Of a DNA stretch of 64,000 nucleotides, positions 34,612-46,883 are shown one piece after another. Location: NCBI GenBank assembly GCA_003439945.1, contig QVRM01002089.1, positions 124,001 to 188,000 of the forward strand, written 5' to 3'. Below the pieces are notes generated by a model. The model was not told the DNA's origin and searched no databases. It worked only from the letters and a program-made list of their open reading frames with translations. The translations under genes and the position numbers were made by a program. The stretch's first letter is position 1, and every line of letters starts with the position of its first letter. The stretch comes from Dermanyssus gallinae (lineage: Eukaryota; Arthropoda; Arachnida; Mesostigmata; Dermanyssidae).

Positions 34612-34757
34612 AGACTTTTTTTTAAAAATATAAGTGCGTTTTATTAATAACATGTGCGATGACCATAACTTCATTTGTTTTTCCGTAAGGCTAATGCGCG
34701 TGTACGGTTTTGCACTGATACATCCAAGCATCATTGTCAAAGGAAGGAATTATTGTG
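34612..34757 (-). repeat. 5'-truncated retroposon with AATAAA and 3' hairpin, copy 2
   Basis: Nearly identical to 16,672-16,820, same orientation. The hairpin at 34,683-34,707 has one change (GCGC where copy 1 has GGGC). Its short A run (34,618-34,625) abuts the triplet tract. Confidence 0.75.
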
Positions 34758-34764
34758 TGTTAGA

Positions 34765-35970
34765 CTACAGTGGCGGAGCAGCGACAAGGCCGCGGCGGCG
34801 GCGGCGTCGACATTGACTACCCTTATGGCCGTTGCTTACGAGCCAGCAATGACATTGCAGGACGGGCGGGGCGGGCGGGAGCCTAGCGGGCGGGACGCGT
34901 CTGTCCCGCAGGGCAACCATCCGCAGGCGAGCAAATCTTATAAGGAAAAGCCCTCACTCATTCAGCTAGCCAGCCAGCCAGCCTCACTTTGCACACATGC
35001 ATGGACATCGTTTATTGTCAAGTGTCGCCCCCGCGGCTCCTGTCGCCACCACAAGCAGCCGTTGAGCGCTGGGTAACGGGAATTGTTGCAAGACGACGAC
35101 GACAAGTCAGCGTGTCGACCAACCAGTCAGTTTGCCGCAGCCGCCGCCGCTGCAGCCGCCGGCGTCTTTAGGTTTTGGTTGTTGTTGTTGTTGTTGTTGT
35201 CGTTGTCGTTGTCGTTGTCGTCGTCGTCATCGTCATCGTCATCATCATCATCATCATCATCGTCAGGGTCGTCAGCTAAGCCGGCAACGACTATTCGTAG
35301 CAAATCTCCGCCTCTCGGACTCTGTCACGTCTCGTTCTTCGGCCCTGCTTGGTGTTGTTGGTGTTGCTGCTGCTGCTGCTGCTGTCGTGTAAAAAAAAGA
35401 CGCACGTTTCTTGGGCCGTTTCTTCTGTCCATCCGGACTTCTTTGAGCTGCTCTCGTCCCGGTTCATTTCGTCCTGCACCTCCTCCCTCTCTGTCTCGCC
35501 CTGTCTCTCTTGTTCCAATCCTTTTCCTTTTCAGTCCCGTCTTACTCTTCTTCGTTCTCTTCTCTGCCGTCCTCTTCCGGCAAAAGCTGGACCAGCACCG
35601 GTGCTGCCTGTGCCATCATGGCGGCGAACGGCGTTTTCCAGTCAAACTGTTCGTGGAGCTGATGCTGCTGCTGTTTGTTGCCCATATATAGAGTCCAGCC
35701 GTCATCCAGCCGTTGCTTGACAAAAGTTGTCGACCTGAGCCAGGGGCGGACTTGACGCTTACTACATTCTGGCGGCCTTGCGCTGAGAAAGATTACCCAC
35801 GTTCCATCTTCTATTGACGGTAGCCCAAAAAGACGATGCTTGGCGTTTATGGCGGCTAAGATTTGCCTCCTCCTCCTCATCGTTGCCATCCATGGTCGTC
35901 GCCCTTCTGCAGAAGGCGGGGCAAATCCTTGTCGGTGGATGTACGCACTCGATATATATGTATTTGTGGG
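34765..35970. other. GC-rich, triplet-repeat-rich island
   Basis: Contains CGGCGGCGG (34,793), GGGCGGGCGGGAG (34,864-34,880), GACGAC, GTTGTT, GTCGTC and ATCATC tracts (35,090-35,270), a TGC tract (35,360-35,385) and many CpG. Plus-strand open frames are Ser/Leu/Cys runs without homology. One ATG in a strong context (GCCATCATGGCGGCGAAC at 35,613) opens a frame of only 14 codons. The composition suggests a promoter or first-exon region, but no gene could be built. Confidence 0.45.
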
Positions 35971-35979
35971 CATACGCAT
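35542..35979 (-). CDS. Doubtful 145-aa open frame in the GC-rich island
   Basis: The minus-strand frame includes MATMRRRRQILAAINAK, then SKRQVRPWLRSTTFVKQRL and a Glu-rich end. The RPWLRS phrase with nearby basic residues faintly recalls the start of PIF/Harbinger nucleases (WVRPWLxxR), but nothing else in that family's pattern is visible. It is embedded in low-complexity DNA and may be a chance frame. I would not assign a function. Confidence 0.2.
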   Translation of the reverse strand: MRMPTNTYISSAYIHRQGFAPPSAEGRRPWMATMRRRRQILAAINAKHRLFGLPSIEDGTWVIFLSARPPECSKRQVRPWLRSTTFVKQRLDDGWTLYMGNKQQQHQLHEQFDWKTPFAAMMAQAAPVLVQLLPEEDGREENEEE

Positions 35980-36029
35980 GACGCTAAGCAGCCTATAGAA
36001 GTGGAAAATCGTGTATATATACTGGAGGA

Positions 36030-36030
<1 letters not shown>

Positions 36031-36069
<39 letters not shown>
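36031..36069. repeat. (TA)n microsatellite
   Basis: Simple TA tract. Confidence 0.95.
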
Positions 36070-36073
<4 letters not shown>

Positions 36074-36589
36074 TAGGATATTCTAAATATTATACAGAAG
36101 AAGTGTATGTAAGCAAAAATGTCCACCAAGTAACAAACGTCAAATCGATTGCTAAACGGCTTGAATCTGGTAATGCTTCTGCAGCATAAGCCCTTTGTAA
36201 CACGTCGTTTACACAGTTTACACCACGAACGATTGTTCATAACCGTTTAGGCTAGAATGATAATCAACTATTGTATAGGCGCCCAGGAACTTCCTAGAAA
36301 GTTAAATAGAAAAACGTGCCATTTCTGAGCAGGGCTATTAGAACTGCTGGTGTTCCAGAACGTATTCGCTTGAAACTCTTGTTTCACCATGGAGCACCAA
36401 CATATAACGGCCCTGCGGTAGGGACTTATCTTTGTTTTTGGTATGGGAGATTTAGAAACGCTACTACACTATTGGTACTTGGAATTAAGCGCACCTAGTG
36501 AGAAATACCTAGGACTTTTAACCACCAGAAGCCTCAATTTTCACTATTCCCCCGAGTTCAGAAACGTGTAGCTCTACTTCGATATTGTG
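36070..36589. other. Unassigned spacer
   Basis: Nothing recognised. Confidence 0.4.
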
Positions 36590-37390
36590 ACAGGTGAGCT
36601 TCTTGCTTAACCGGTTCTCATAGATTTCGTCCTGGCCATAGCCCGCGAACCTGGGGGAATGCGCCGGGCCGTTTTACGGAGGGATGGGTTGCCATAGCCA
36701 TTTGCAAAAAAACCCTCACCTAGAGCACTTGATGGCACCGTTCGCACCGATGGCACGGCGATCGTCCTTGCGCGTCTAAAAAAGTGATGCCTACCGCCCA
36801 AGCGACGGCATCCTCCATCATATTACCGACAACATCCAGTGTCGATCCCTCTGGGTGCCACGGCATCGAGTTTCTGCGGACCCGGCCTAGGGTAAAGCAG
36901 CCCAGACATGCCCAAACCGGCTCTTCCCGACCCAAATACTGGCTGTCTGGGCGGTCAGGGCGGGACGGGGTGCACAAAGCCGTTTAGAGTGGGCCCTGTG
37001 GACCAGAAGGAACCCCATCGTATAGTGCCCAGGACACTCACTAAGCTGGGTGGCCTGCGTCATTGGGTCTGCGAGGACGCGCTACAGACTTCCTGGGAAG
37101 GGATATAACAGAGGGGTCAAAGCAAAGTCAGCAAGAGCGGCCGACTGCAGCGTCCGCTCTAAGACTTTTCTATGAACTTCGAGTGAATGGTCGTCTAGTT
37201 TAAGAAACGGCCTAAGAATCTCAACCACGAGGTGGGGTTGTCCGACCTGTGGTTCAGAGGTATCATCGATCATCAGTCGTACCGTCCGTTCCCTTGAAGG
37301 AGCTGCTGCGCAGGAATGCGTTTGCCGTACGGTCGCGGCTCGCAAGTTCGGTCAAGTTCTTGTCCGTGTCGATAGCGTAAATCAATGTTG
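36590..37390. other. Unexplained GC-rich block
   Basis: About 800 bases with clearly higher GC than both flanks and short open frames on both strands (up to 87 codons; for example FLKLDDHSLEVHRKVLERTL on the minus strand near 37,150-37,210). No triplet runs, so unlike the three islands. It may be a decayed transposon or processed pseudogene; I could not match it to any LINE in this window. Confidence 0.4.
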
Positions 37391-38436
37391 ACCCAAAAAC
37401 CTCGAAAAATTAACTTTAAGCGTAAGCGGGAATAGTTAGAACAGCGGAAATTATACAACAAATTACGGGCGGTAGCAAATGAGATCGATACGCCAATCGT
37501 ACGCCCCGCAATGTGAGAAAAACCGAGATCACAATTCGATTTGAATGACGCTTTGGGGTAAGGGCTGCCCTAGAGGCTACCTTCGGAAATCCATGGAGGC
37601 CGGTGTTAAACCAAAAACGTACACGGCATACGTTTGTATCACCGTCGTACAGCCACTTACGTCCCTCCTGCCTTTAACATAAAAGTCTGCGGACATCCGA
37701 CGTCGGCGACGGAGGACACGGCTTACAATAATCACATGACAAAGCAAGCCACTGTTGATTTGGTACAAAAAAAATCCACAATAAACGCGCAATTTACTGA
37801 ATGCGTGTAAAGACAATCTGTTGAGTTATCTTGAACGTAAAAACTATGAGGTGAGACTCACAGGACCTCGACGTTTCTAAACTTATTCAATACGGCATTT
37901 TCTCTTTTGCTAGCCAACTACATTGTCCTTTATAAAAAAATCTTCCGAACAAGCCGGTATGTTCAATTTCATCATCGAACAACTCGTTCCCTTGCAATCG
38001 CATAGTTTGTGATGATTTATGTCCAGTCAGCCACATCGAAATAACAAACAACTTTAGTTAAACGTCACTCCCAAGCCCCTTCCCACTATGCCTCTTACTT
38101 TTTTGGTTCATGGCTTCTATGGCAGTTTAACGTTGATATGATCTATAGACATCACCATGCTTTGAATATATAGTATACACCAGCAATTTACTTTAACATT
38201 ACTAGTGAATCTACAGCGGAAACCGTCGGAGATTTATTCTGGCGAACGTCCTTTGTAAATATTTTGCAATGTCAATAATTCATAATATATGCATCGTTAC
38301 ACAAATCGTCTTTGTGAGCTCGCCACCCAGCAAGCCTACAAACTGATTGCGGAGCAAGAACTGCTATAAAGGGTCCAATGTCCATAGACAGGCAAACGAA
38401 TATATTTGTGAATCACTTTGAATAGCGGGTAATGTA

Positions 38437-38439
<3 letters not shown>
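37391..38439. other. Unassigned stretch
   Basis: No recognisable feature. Confidence 0.4.

Positions 38440-38487
<48 letters not shown>
38440..38487. repeat. (TA)n microsatellite
   Basis: Simple TA tract. Confidence 0.95.
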
Positions 38488-38489
<2 letters not shown>

Positions 38490-40389
38490 AGTTTTCCCTA
38501 GAGACAGAGCGACTGGCGGTCTGTACGCAATTAATCTATCATATATATTGGCCAGGGTCTTACAGCCCGGCTACACACCGGCAACTGAAGGTTTCGGGTA
38601 AGGCGAATGTAATTGAAAACGGACAACATGCGATAACATCTCCGACTACCCTGGATTAACTCCACCTCTATCGATGCCTGTGTTGCCTCTCACATCGCCG
38701 TTCCCCGTTGCGATTGCCCAAACGGGGCGTGTTTGGTCTCTGTGACGCCAAAGGCTACCACCTACCATCTAATGCCCTGGGGAACTCCTCAATGGCGGAT
38801 CGGAATGCATCTCGTTGTTATTACCACAATGCGTTCATACTGTGCTGCTTTCTCATACTGTATTTCGTGCAATAGTCCATCAACTTCATGGCTGGTGAGA
38901 ATGGCAGTCAAATATCCACAATGCCGCACAGAGGATCCGGTACTGTGAGCACGGCTCTAGAGGGGTGTGGCTAACTTACCTTGACAATCAAACTCTACGT
39001 TAATTAATAGAAAGACAGAGGGAATTACCGCGCCCGCCGGTATCTACTGGACGGATAGAAGCTTTGCCTGTTGCACTCTCCTGGATCGGCAACCTCGAGT
39101 TCGTATTGATTCGTATTTATTATTATTTATTCGTATTTATTCGTGCACATGGCCCAAGAACGATTGTGTGCAAAATCGCAGCTTAGCGTAGATATATAGA
39201 TAAAGCTTGAGAGAAAAAGGACATTGGCACTAGAGCTATATAGGTCAGCCCTTCATGGTATTTTTAGTGACAGCGCAGCAAAAACGACACTAAGTCCAAG
39301 AAACACAGGCTTAACTTACCGAGGACAACAATGGCGGTATTGAGTCAACAAAAAGCGTTCACTCATAACCGTGATGATGTTTTTCATGGGTTCTAATACG
39401 CCCCTCTGCATCTAGAAGACGTAACACCCAGTTCCTGTATTAAAGTGTACACCCGTTTTACGGTCGTTTCACAAACTGTTTTGTTAACATTAAGAAAACA
39501 TCACGTCTGGTCACTTTTTTATATCTTACATTGGCCATCTTGAAACTAGACAATAACCTTCGCTGAAGTACCACCGAAAGTAAATTAGGGGCGTTATCGT
39601 GTAAACCCTTTACTGTAATCGTATACTAAGTATGTATTTAAATGATAGCATATTTATATAAATTCACAATTTATGTCATGTATGCTCGATATACAATCAA
39701 TGAATTCGTTGACAAGGCATACAGATGCACGGATCCATCGTATCGTTAGTAAAGACTTTCTCTATATACGGCAACGCGTTTCCTAAATACGACAATGGTT
39801 TGCCGTAAACATAAAGTCACCTTTGGTTGATACTTGGCTGTGTATTTTTTTTAGGTTGAACACTTATGAATTATTATATTATGAAAGGATGTTTCATATA
39901 CACAATGTCTAATGCATTGGTCAAATCACTTAGCACTGTAGGCGTTGTGCAGAGACCCCCTGAGATTAGTTACATTCAAATAAGTAGGTGCGGTTCGGCT
40001 GTGCGAGCCCAATTAACCACACGCCAGGCGAACAAACCGTTTATGTGGTCAGACGTAGCCACGGTCTTTGCTGTAACCGTTAACTCCGTCGTTTGTCGGG
40101 TTGAGCGTCGAAAGACTCTACCAGCAGGCTGCAATTAAATAAAGTTGGCTCCCTGAGACTTCTAGACTTAGATTTAAAGTTGCAGGTCATCTGCATATTG
40201 AAGACACTCGACACTCGAGGGCAAATGCACCTCTTATATCCAAAGCAAGAATCGTGTGCACAACAGGGATAGACATCGCCTTTCCCACTCCCACGGTACC
40301 CCAAAAAACAAGCGGGACGAGTCAGTTAGTTCAATTGTGTGTGTCTTTATCGATTGCCTCGTGTAGTGTTGTATGCTTAGGTATTTAAG
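38488..40389. other. Unassigned stretch
   Basis: A short TTCGTATTTATT-type repeat lies at 39,104-39,146. No gene or transposon recognised. Confidence 0.4.
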
Positions 40390-40590
40390 CTTGTCGAGCC
40401 CGGTGGCGTGGTGGGTGCATTCGTTTGCACCTCGCGACCGGAGAAGACACATAGGTACGCGGGTTCGAGCCCCAACGTTGCAAAAGCATATTTATGGGGG
40501 TCCGTCTGTGAAGGAATGCAAAAAGCAGTCCCATGGACGTTAAATCTTGGCTGAGAGTCAGCCCAGAAAGTACTAGGTGTTTAAGCTTGC
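40390..40590 (+). repeat. tRNA-derived SINE, third type
   Basis: The head CCGGTGGCGTGGTGGGTGC (A-box region, 40,399-40,420) and CGCGGGTTCGAGCCCCAACG (B box, 40,458-40,477) are about 45 bases apart, as in pol III type 2 promoters. The body GGGGGTCCGTCTGTGAAGG and CCCATGGACGTTAAATC follows. There is no poly(A), and no second copy was noticed in the window. A diverged tRNA gene is less likely because the arms do not close into a cloverleaf by eye. Confidence 0.6.
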
Positions 40591-42659
40591 AAAGCAAGCG
40601 AGGGTAAAGCGTTCTGCCAAGGCGGACTTATGATTAAAGTAGGTGCAGTGGAATGTTGTACGGGTCTCTCAATTTCGACCACACCAGTAGGTGCAGCCGT
40701 GCCACGCTGTGTTAGGAATTATTAGAAGATAAAGGTTATATTAAGTTTAGGACTCGAGTAAGATCCTTCCGAGAACCCCTCATCGTACAAACCATCACAA
40801 GACTAATCAATAGTTTAGGCATTGTTCTTTGGGTGGCCTATATTAACAGGAGTGTTTGCATAGTCACAAAAAAATTAGGTGTAAATTCAATGTTGCGTTT
40901 CCAGAAGGTTATGTCAGCATCTAGCAAGAAAAGCACACACTATCTGATGCGGATAGGACAAATATTTTACGGGATAAGGCTACTTGTGGGCTAAAGCTGA
41001 TCAATATGGAGTAGCGTCCGGGAATTAGTATAAGTTTGTCTTCGTGTAAACTGGAGAATGTTTCATATTTTTGTAAGAAGTTCTGGGTAGATTTAGTAAA
41101 AAAAAACGATAAATATTTTGCATAGTATAATTAGAACACAGCGGTGCATGGCTGTGCAATTCTATACTTGGAACGATCATTATTTAAGACGTTGACTCAT
41201 TAACCCCGTACGCACAATGTTCTGGTTGCACTTAAAGTTTTATACCATGCTCACATATGGGGCCCATTCAATTGCCTATCTACTACAACAAGTTTACTAA
41301 ACGGGTCGCTTAAGGCAGCAGCGTTTCCAGAAATAATAATTGTTAGCTAAGTTCAATGAGGCTCAAGAACGTGTCGATTACCGTTTTAGGAAATCAATTG
41401 TAACCAATAGTTTAGCTCATCCAAAGCGCCTCCTGTCAACGACGCCTACATGCACGTTGTAAAGGAATGACACGTCGCCAATCAGAAATGACATCTAGTC
41501 GTTCTAAAAATAATTCCGTAATTTTTATTTTTGAAAAAACTAAAAATGGAAACGGAAAATCTACGGAGAATATCCTAACATACGTTACTGGAAAAAATAC
41601 TAGAAGGCCTGTGCAGTATCATTCCACCCAGGCGTCTACGACGTGCTTCAATTAAAAGGAACAAGAAAGATTTGCGCAGTTCGCGGTTTTTGACGATTGG
41701 CTCGACAAAAAAACATTCAGACTCGGACTGTACGGTAGTCTCAGTGCGAGTGATTGTCCCAGAGTACAAACGGCCAGTTCTGATCGACTGAATCGAGTTA
41801 AGCTTTATTTAACCCAAAGTGGCTTTCCAGTAGATGTTGTCAAAACTATGGCTGTCAAATTTTGACGCGGTAGATAATAGGCGTATAGACTGCTTATCTA
41901 AGAAAAGCAAGTAAAATTTATAAAAAAGGCTACATCTGCATTGTTATCTTTTCTCGGGGTGCGCCTTTTTGTCAGCACATCAAGGGAAAGTACTGCAAAG
42001 CCCTAAATGTCAGGACTTGTATGCAAAACCCCACACATTTTTCCATCAAAACGGACACAAACCTTTTCAAAATGAGGGTGTTGTCAGTGGCTAGTTGCCA
42101 AATCCAAGTTACATGGGACAATCGTTCTCAAGCTAGCACAACAGAAGGCCTTCTAACAAACGTCCAAAACAGAGCAGCGTATACGTTCACAGGGTCCTTT
42201 TCTCATATTTGTCATGGTATTATTTAACGTATATAACATGCACTTGACTTGAGTAGTGAATGACTGTTTGTTTCTTATACAAAAAACAGGTTTAGCGATG
42301 TTAGCTTCAATCACAAACACTTTGTTAGAATATATCTAAAGGAGATCCGAGATACCACCGACATTTTACACCACTCCTCTCATTTAAAATTACATTTGGA
42401 AGGAATATTTTCGATCCGTTATAGCATGCACGGGTTAATATATTTGCATATGATTGAGATCGATAAACTTAAAGAGGCACTTCCTCTACTACCGTATTTG
42501 TAAGAATCGTATTTGTAACAAAAAAATTAACAACTATAAACCTGGCAGGTTTGGCAACATTAAAGGTGATTTTTAGAAAAATTAAGAAGGCCTAAAAGCT
42601 TGAACTCGAAACTCGAAAGCAGAGAGAACATAAATACAGCATATCAATGCCGTTGATTC
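40591..42659. other. Unassigned, AT-rich
   Basis: No open frame resembles a known family. Confidence 0.4.
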
Positions 42660-43590
42660 GTCTTTCAAAGCGGCGTCGTCCGCTAAACTCTTTTATAAAT
42701 GGCAAACACTGGTTACGCCATTTTACCAGCTTTCTGCAGCAAGGTCACCTTGCCTAATTATGGTCACACTTCCCTGAGGCAAATATTCAAAATGCAGTCA
42801 TCTGTAGGAGGAACAGGAAAAAGAATTCTTATGAACGCAGCCGTGGTTGTAACTCCAATATCAACAACACTGTTCAATATGTGTGATGAAGAAGGCTGTA
42901 TACCGGGAAATTAGAGGACACATTTTATCAAACCAATCTACAAAGCGAAAGTCAATTTCATAGACCCTTAGAGCTTAATCGGGGTGTCGTCTTAACAAGC
43001 GTTGTTTACAAACTTTCCTTATTGCATCCCACCTTCGCAGCAAATGCCATAAACTCTTGCCTTCGAAATAGAATGGATTCCGGCCAAGTCGATCAATACA
43101 ACGGGCGCCACGTGAGGCCATCGAATATACACAAGACCTCCTGCATCACACCTAGATGATTAAAGCGGATTTTATAGATGTTAAGACCACCTTCGATTGT
43201 GTACCACGCGCCATCAGCTCTTGCTTATTTTGTGGAAATAAGGTCGTCGTTTGCAGAATATATCACGACGAAGAGAGATCACAAAAAAAAAGACCAAAAG
43301 TCGAGGTCGGTAAGAGATCCTAGGAGTACTGTCGTTGTAGCTTGTCATGAGGACGGCTATTAACCTGTTTCGAACAATGATTGCCTGCTGTATTGTTACC
43401 GGATCTTTGCACCACGACTTACCCTGCAGGCCTGTAGGGACTTAGACAAAGTTGAATTAGATGTCATAAGGAGGACGCTAGGCTTCCCGCGTAATGCGCC
43501 AGCGACACTAACTTTCCAACTGTGTCATCAGTGCACGTTTGTACGAACTCGACAGGGCCAGCATTTCCAAAGCAGTAATACATTCTTTGG
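42660..43590 (+). pseudogene. LINE reverse transcriptase relic, core deleted
   Basis: The plus-strand translation gives NAAVVVTPISTTLFNMCDEEG, CIPGN.RTHFIKPIYKA, then after frame changes NRGVVLTSVVYKL and KADFIDVKTTFDCVPRA. These are the N-terminal motifs of a LINE reverse transcriptase (fingers domain, RPIS-like block, and the first catalytic Asp block D-x4-FD). From about 43,430, DKVELDVIRRTLGFPRNAPAT is the C-terminal linker that follows the thumb in many LINEs. The active-site FADD part is missing between them. Stops and frameshifts are frequent. The clade is uncertain. Confidence 0.65.
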
Positions 43591-45400
43591 ACAGACAATA
43601 ATAAATTGTGCGTGTGTATGTACAACAATTGTATGGTGAATCAACAAAATGAAGAGCAAATATATGCAGATTACGTGTTGCATACCTAGAACAAAGTGAG
43701 TTTTAAATATATGCTTGCCTTCAAGATAAGAAGGTTAACTTCGTTGTTGTTGAATTCAAGCCAAGATTACGCCTACTAGTATCGCTTAAGTAAATTGAAA
43801 CAACCGATTATGACAGTGAAAAAGTCGGTATCAAAGCAGTCGTTTATATCGGCACATGCGTTATTATCATAAACTGCCTGCACGCTCAGTTCATCAAAGT
43901 TGAACGCTTAGCAGAAAGAGAGCCGCAGTTGGTGTTGCTCATGTAACACTTTAATGGCAATATATTCATCAAGTGAACAAATGCTTTTGAAGCACCACGT
44001 TATATAATTTTAACATAAATATTGTGTAACAATCTGTGGTCCCCTAATGCATCCCGTATAGCTGCTGAACGAGGCTTTAGATACAAGCATTTTAATGTAA
44101 TCTCGCTCCTCGGCTTTAGAATCCGGGGCGGCAGGGGAATGATGAAGACGCGCCGTCAAAGTGGCCATTAAATCTCAACTGAATCTTTTTAGGGGAATTA
44201 CATGGAGGTCGTCTAGATAGTGGTATAATGTGCCAAAAGGGCGTCTAATGCTGTTTTTCCGTTCCCCTCGTCGACACACAGGTAGAAAAACGACTGGGTA
44301 GGGGGCCACGCAGCATATGTAGACGCCAAACTAAACACGATGCTTTTAGTCTGGGTTTAACCGTATCATACAGCTCAACAACTGAGCCATTAGGTGCAAT
44401 GCGTACAGTGACCATCATTTTTTACAGCCTGAGCTAGGGCGGAGATCCGCCGTTGAGTAACGGCATAATGGCTGTTCCTAGATGACGGCTTTTCTTTCTT
44501 CCTGACAAGTGGTGCTTGCCAAGCGCTTGGCGAAGCCGGATCTCTTTCACCTAGGTATTCATGCGCCTCTTGCAGAAAGCACAACTCGTGTTGGTAAAGT
44601 AGTGGTTATGTTGCCGAAACTGCATACGGCGGAATTAGTCTAGAGCGTGAAGATTGGCCAGCAGGTTCGCTAATTGTTGATGATTTTTTTTCGTTAGCAC
44701 TTAATGGGGGTGCCCAACTGACTTACGTGCGGCAATTTTTTTTGGTCAGCAATACGAAGGTCGAACTTACAATATACGGCACGTCCCGAGAGTTCGTTTT
44801 GTTGAGAACGGATATGTAAGCGGCACAGAACTATGTAATTGTTATGATAAAATGTATTCGTGACTCAATAAATGAGAGAACCCGGGAGCTGCAGCGGCGG
44901 AAGCGCGCGTCTGCATGCATCTTCAAGTCGGTACAAATATCAAGGGTTCACATATGTGTATCAAGATATAATTTGTGATGTATATCTTAATATATATTCA
45001 AAAGAGTTCACTCATGAATACGCATGACCGTTGGCCGTTCGAGAGCATGCAGGCAATTAATTTAATTATGCTGAAGGTTAGAACGGTGTGTGCAGCCATT
45101 AACAACACCATTCTTATGTGCTTAGGCTTTGCAAGTGGTAAACACAGGCCAATATCCGTTCAGCTTACCCCCTCAGGCATACTCTAATACCCTAGGGCAA
45201 CTGTACGAATAACTCTATATGCATACCACGTGGCCCCACTGACTCCCATTGTCTGACCCCACTATTGTTAGTATGAATTTGAAACTGTAGAGAATGAAAA
45301 TGGTCCGAACGTTTAGTTTGTTCAGCCATCTGTATCTAGCATAGTTATCACTATCATTAAAACGAACATGCTATACCACGTAAAAACGACTCCTGAGATT
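43591..45400. other. Unassigned stretch
   Basis: Nothing recognised. Confidence 0.4.
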
Positions 45401-45502
45401 GTACGGGGTGTTCACAAAACATTCTGAAATCTTCGACGTAACTTTAAATGAAGGCTATTTAAAATATTTTAAATTTTATTTTAAGATAGATATGATACCA
45501 TA

Positions 45503-45527
45503 AATATATATATATATATATATATAC
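45503..45527. repeat. (TA)n microsatellite inside the mariner element
   Basis: Simple TA tract. Confidence 0.95.
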
Positions 45528-46250
45528 AATGTCGGCAGAATAGTGGTTGTTTTGTGGTTATTGGTTATTACTGGCTATACGGGCACCCAATTTGTGAGCA
45601 TTTTTTTGAACTTAGACGAAGCTCAAATATATTAATGCTTTAAGTTTGGAATGCTGATGATCGTAGGATTACCGGCGTACCTGCTACTCTTTAAAAGCAG
45701 TGCAGAGAACACACAAGAGTGGAAAAAGTCTCACGGCGTTAAATCGTAAAATCTTATAGCCTAGTCAGTTTTCCCGTTACGTGATATTACCGATCCGGAA
45801 CACTTCATCTTCAAAGGCTCATTAGTTGTCTCACCCGTTTTGTGGCCTGTGACACCATCTTGTTGGAATAAAAGTGAACTCGCATCAATTGTGTCCACAC
45901 TTGTTAAAATTCCATTAAATATCATGCCGGTCCAATGATTGCTTTGGATCAGAGGCCGCACAAGACCCAGTCACATATGGCGCAGGTAACACAGATTTGT
46001 GAGTCACGTGAGGGTACTCAGTTATCTTGTCCGCCGCAGATGCCACAGTTTTGACACCTGCGCGACGATAAGCATAAATACATGTGTTGCCCGTTTGAGA
46101 ATATGTCTGGTGAAAATGTTGCATTGCAAACTGGTACTACATAAATTGTTTCTCGCGTTGGGGGGCGTCGAATTGTTTTAGTTTTAATAAATAAAAGCAA
46201 TGTTCGCGTAATCATAGCGCCGCCATGATGGTGCCCTGGTCATTGGCATA
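45525..46250 (-). pseudogene. Tc1/mariner transposase, broken
   Basis: The minus strand gives, in order: FSNGQHMYLCLSSRRCQNC then GICGGQDN (like the FSDEAHF..NKQNCRIWG block, with the first catalytic Asp apparently lost), YPHVTHKSVLPAPYVTG, SNHWTGMIFNGIL, SLLFQQDGVTGHKTGET (the QQDG block with the second Asp), VISRNGKTD, a stop, AIRFYDLTP, a stop, DFFHSCVFSA (like WPPRSCDLTPLDYFLWG), and VKSSRYAGNPTI-like coding near 45,690. Each block aligns in order with transposases of the mariner side of the superfamily. At least three stops and one frameshift make it dead. The N-terminal DNA-binding part is not readable. Confidence 0.8.
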
Positions 46251-46744
46251 TCTAGGTTGTGGCTGTCCTTCAGTCGGTCGCCCACTGTGACTCTTCCTGT
46301 GAAGAAAAATAACGATGATAACCTACATCATTCTCTTTTTTTTCTTTTTTTTTTTTATCTAGAAGGCCACCTTTGTAAATAGTAAGCATGCCTGAATTAT
46401 TTGCACTGTCGTCTCAGTGAAAGCCAGGAAATCCTTTTGCTGATCTTGGACAGAATAATTCACACTAAAAAGCAAGAAGCACCAGTAAGAAGACGGCAAG
46501 AAGGTGGACACTGGCTCAAAGTGCGTCACGTTCTTCTCGGGATCAATGATGTTAGCAACGACACAACAAGAGACAAAAAGTACGCGTGATAACGCGCCCT
46601 CTTTATTATACTTACATTATATAGTTCGTTTTGGAATATTCGATATAATATATAATCCCTATACGTGAAATTGCTGGGAAAAGTATTTTTTAATAAATTT
46701 GATTACCTTTTATATTGAGTGTACTTATTTAGGAACACCCCATA

Positions 46745-46747
<3 letters not shown>

Positions 46748-46796
<49 letters not shown>
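46748..46796. repeat. (TA)n followed by (GA)n
   Basis: TA tract to 46,775 joined to about ten GA units; begins a few bases beyond the mariner right end. Confidence 0.95.
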
Positions 46797-46830
46797 TTTC
46801 AACACAATAAAATTATGTTATTTAAAATAA

Positions 46831-46831
<1 letters not shown>

Positions 46832-46879
<48 letters not shown>
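46832..46879. repeat. (TA)n microsatellite
   Basis: Simple TA tract. Confidence 0.95.

Positions 46880-46883
<4 letters not shown>

Larger units (their letters stand above)
45402..46744 (-). mobile_element. Degenerate Tc1/mariner element with both ends
   Basis: Left end TA-CGGGGTGTTCACAAAACATT at 45,402 and right end, read inward, TA-TGGGGTGTTCCTAAATAAGT at 46,744 are inverted copies flanked by TA, the target of this superfamily. The 1.34 kb length is typical. The minus-strand interior encodes a broken transposase. The element contains a (TA)n tract near its left end. Confidence 0.85.

Noticed and set aside
35083..35691. 202-codon open frame in the second island
   Set aside because: Starts at TTG; composed of Ala, Leu, Ser and Cys runs from triplet DNA; no homology seen.
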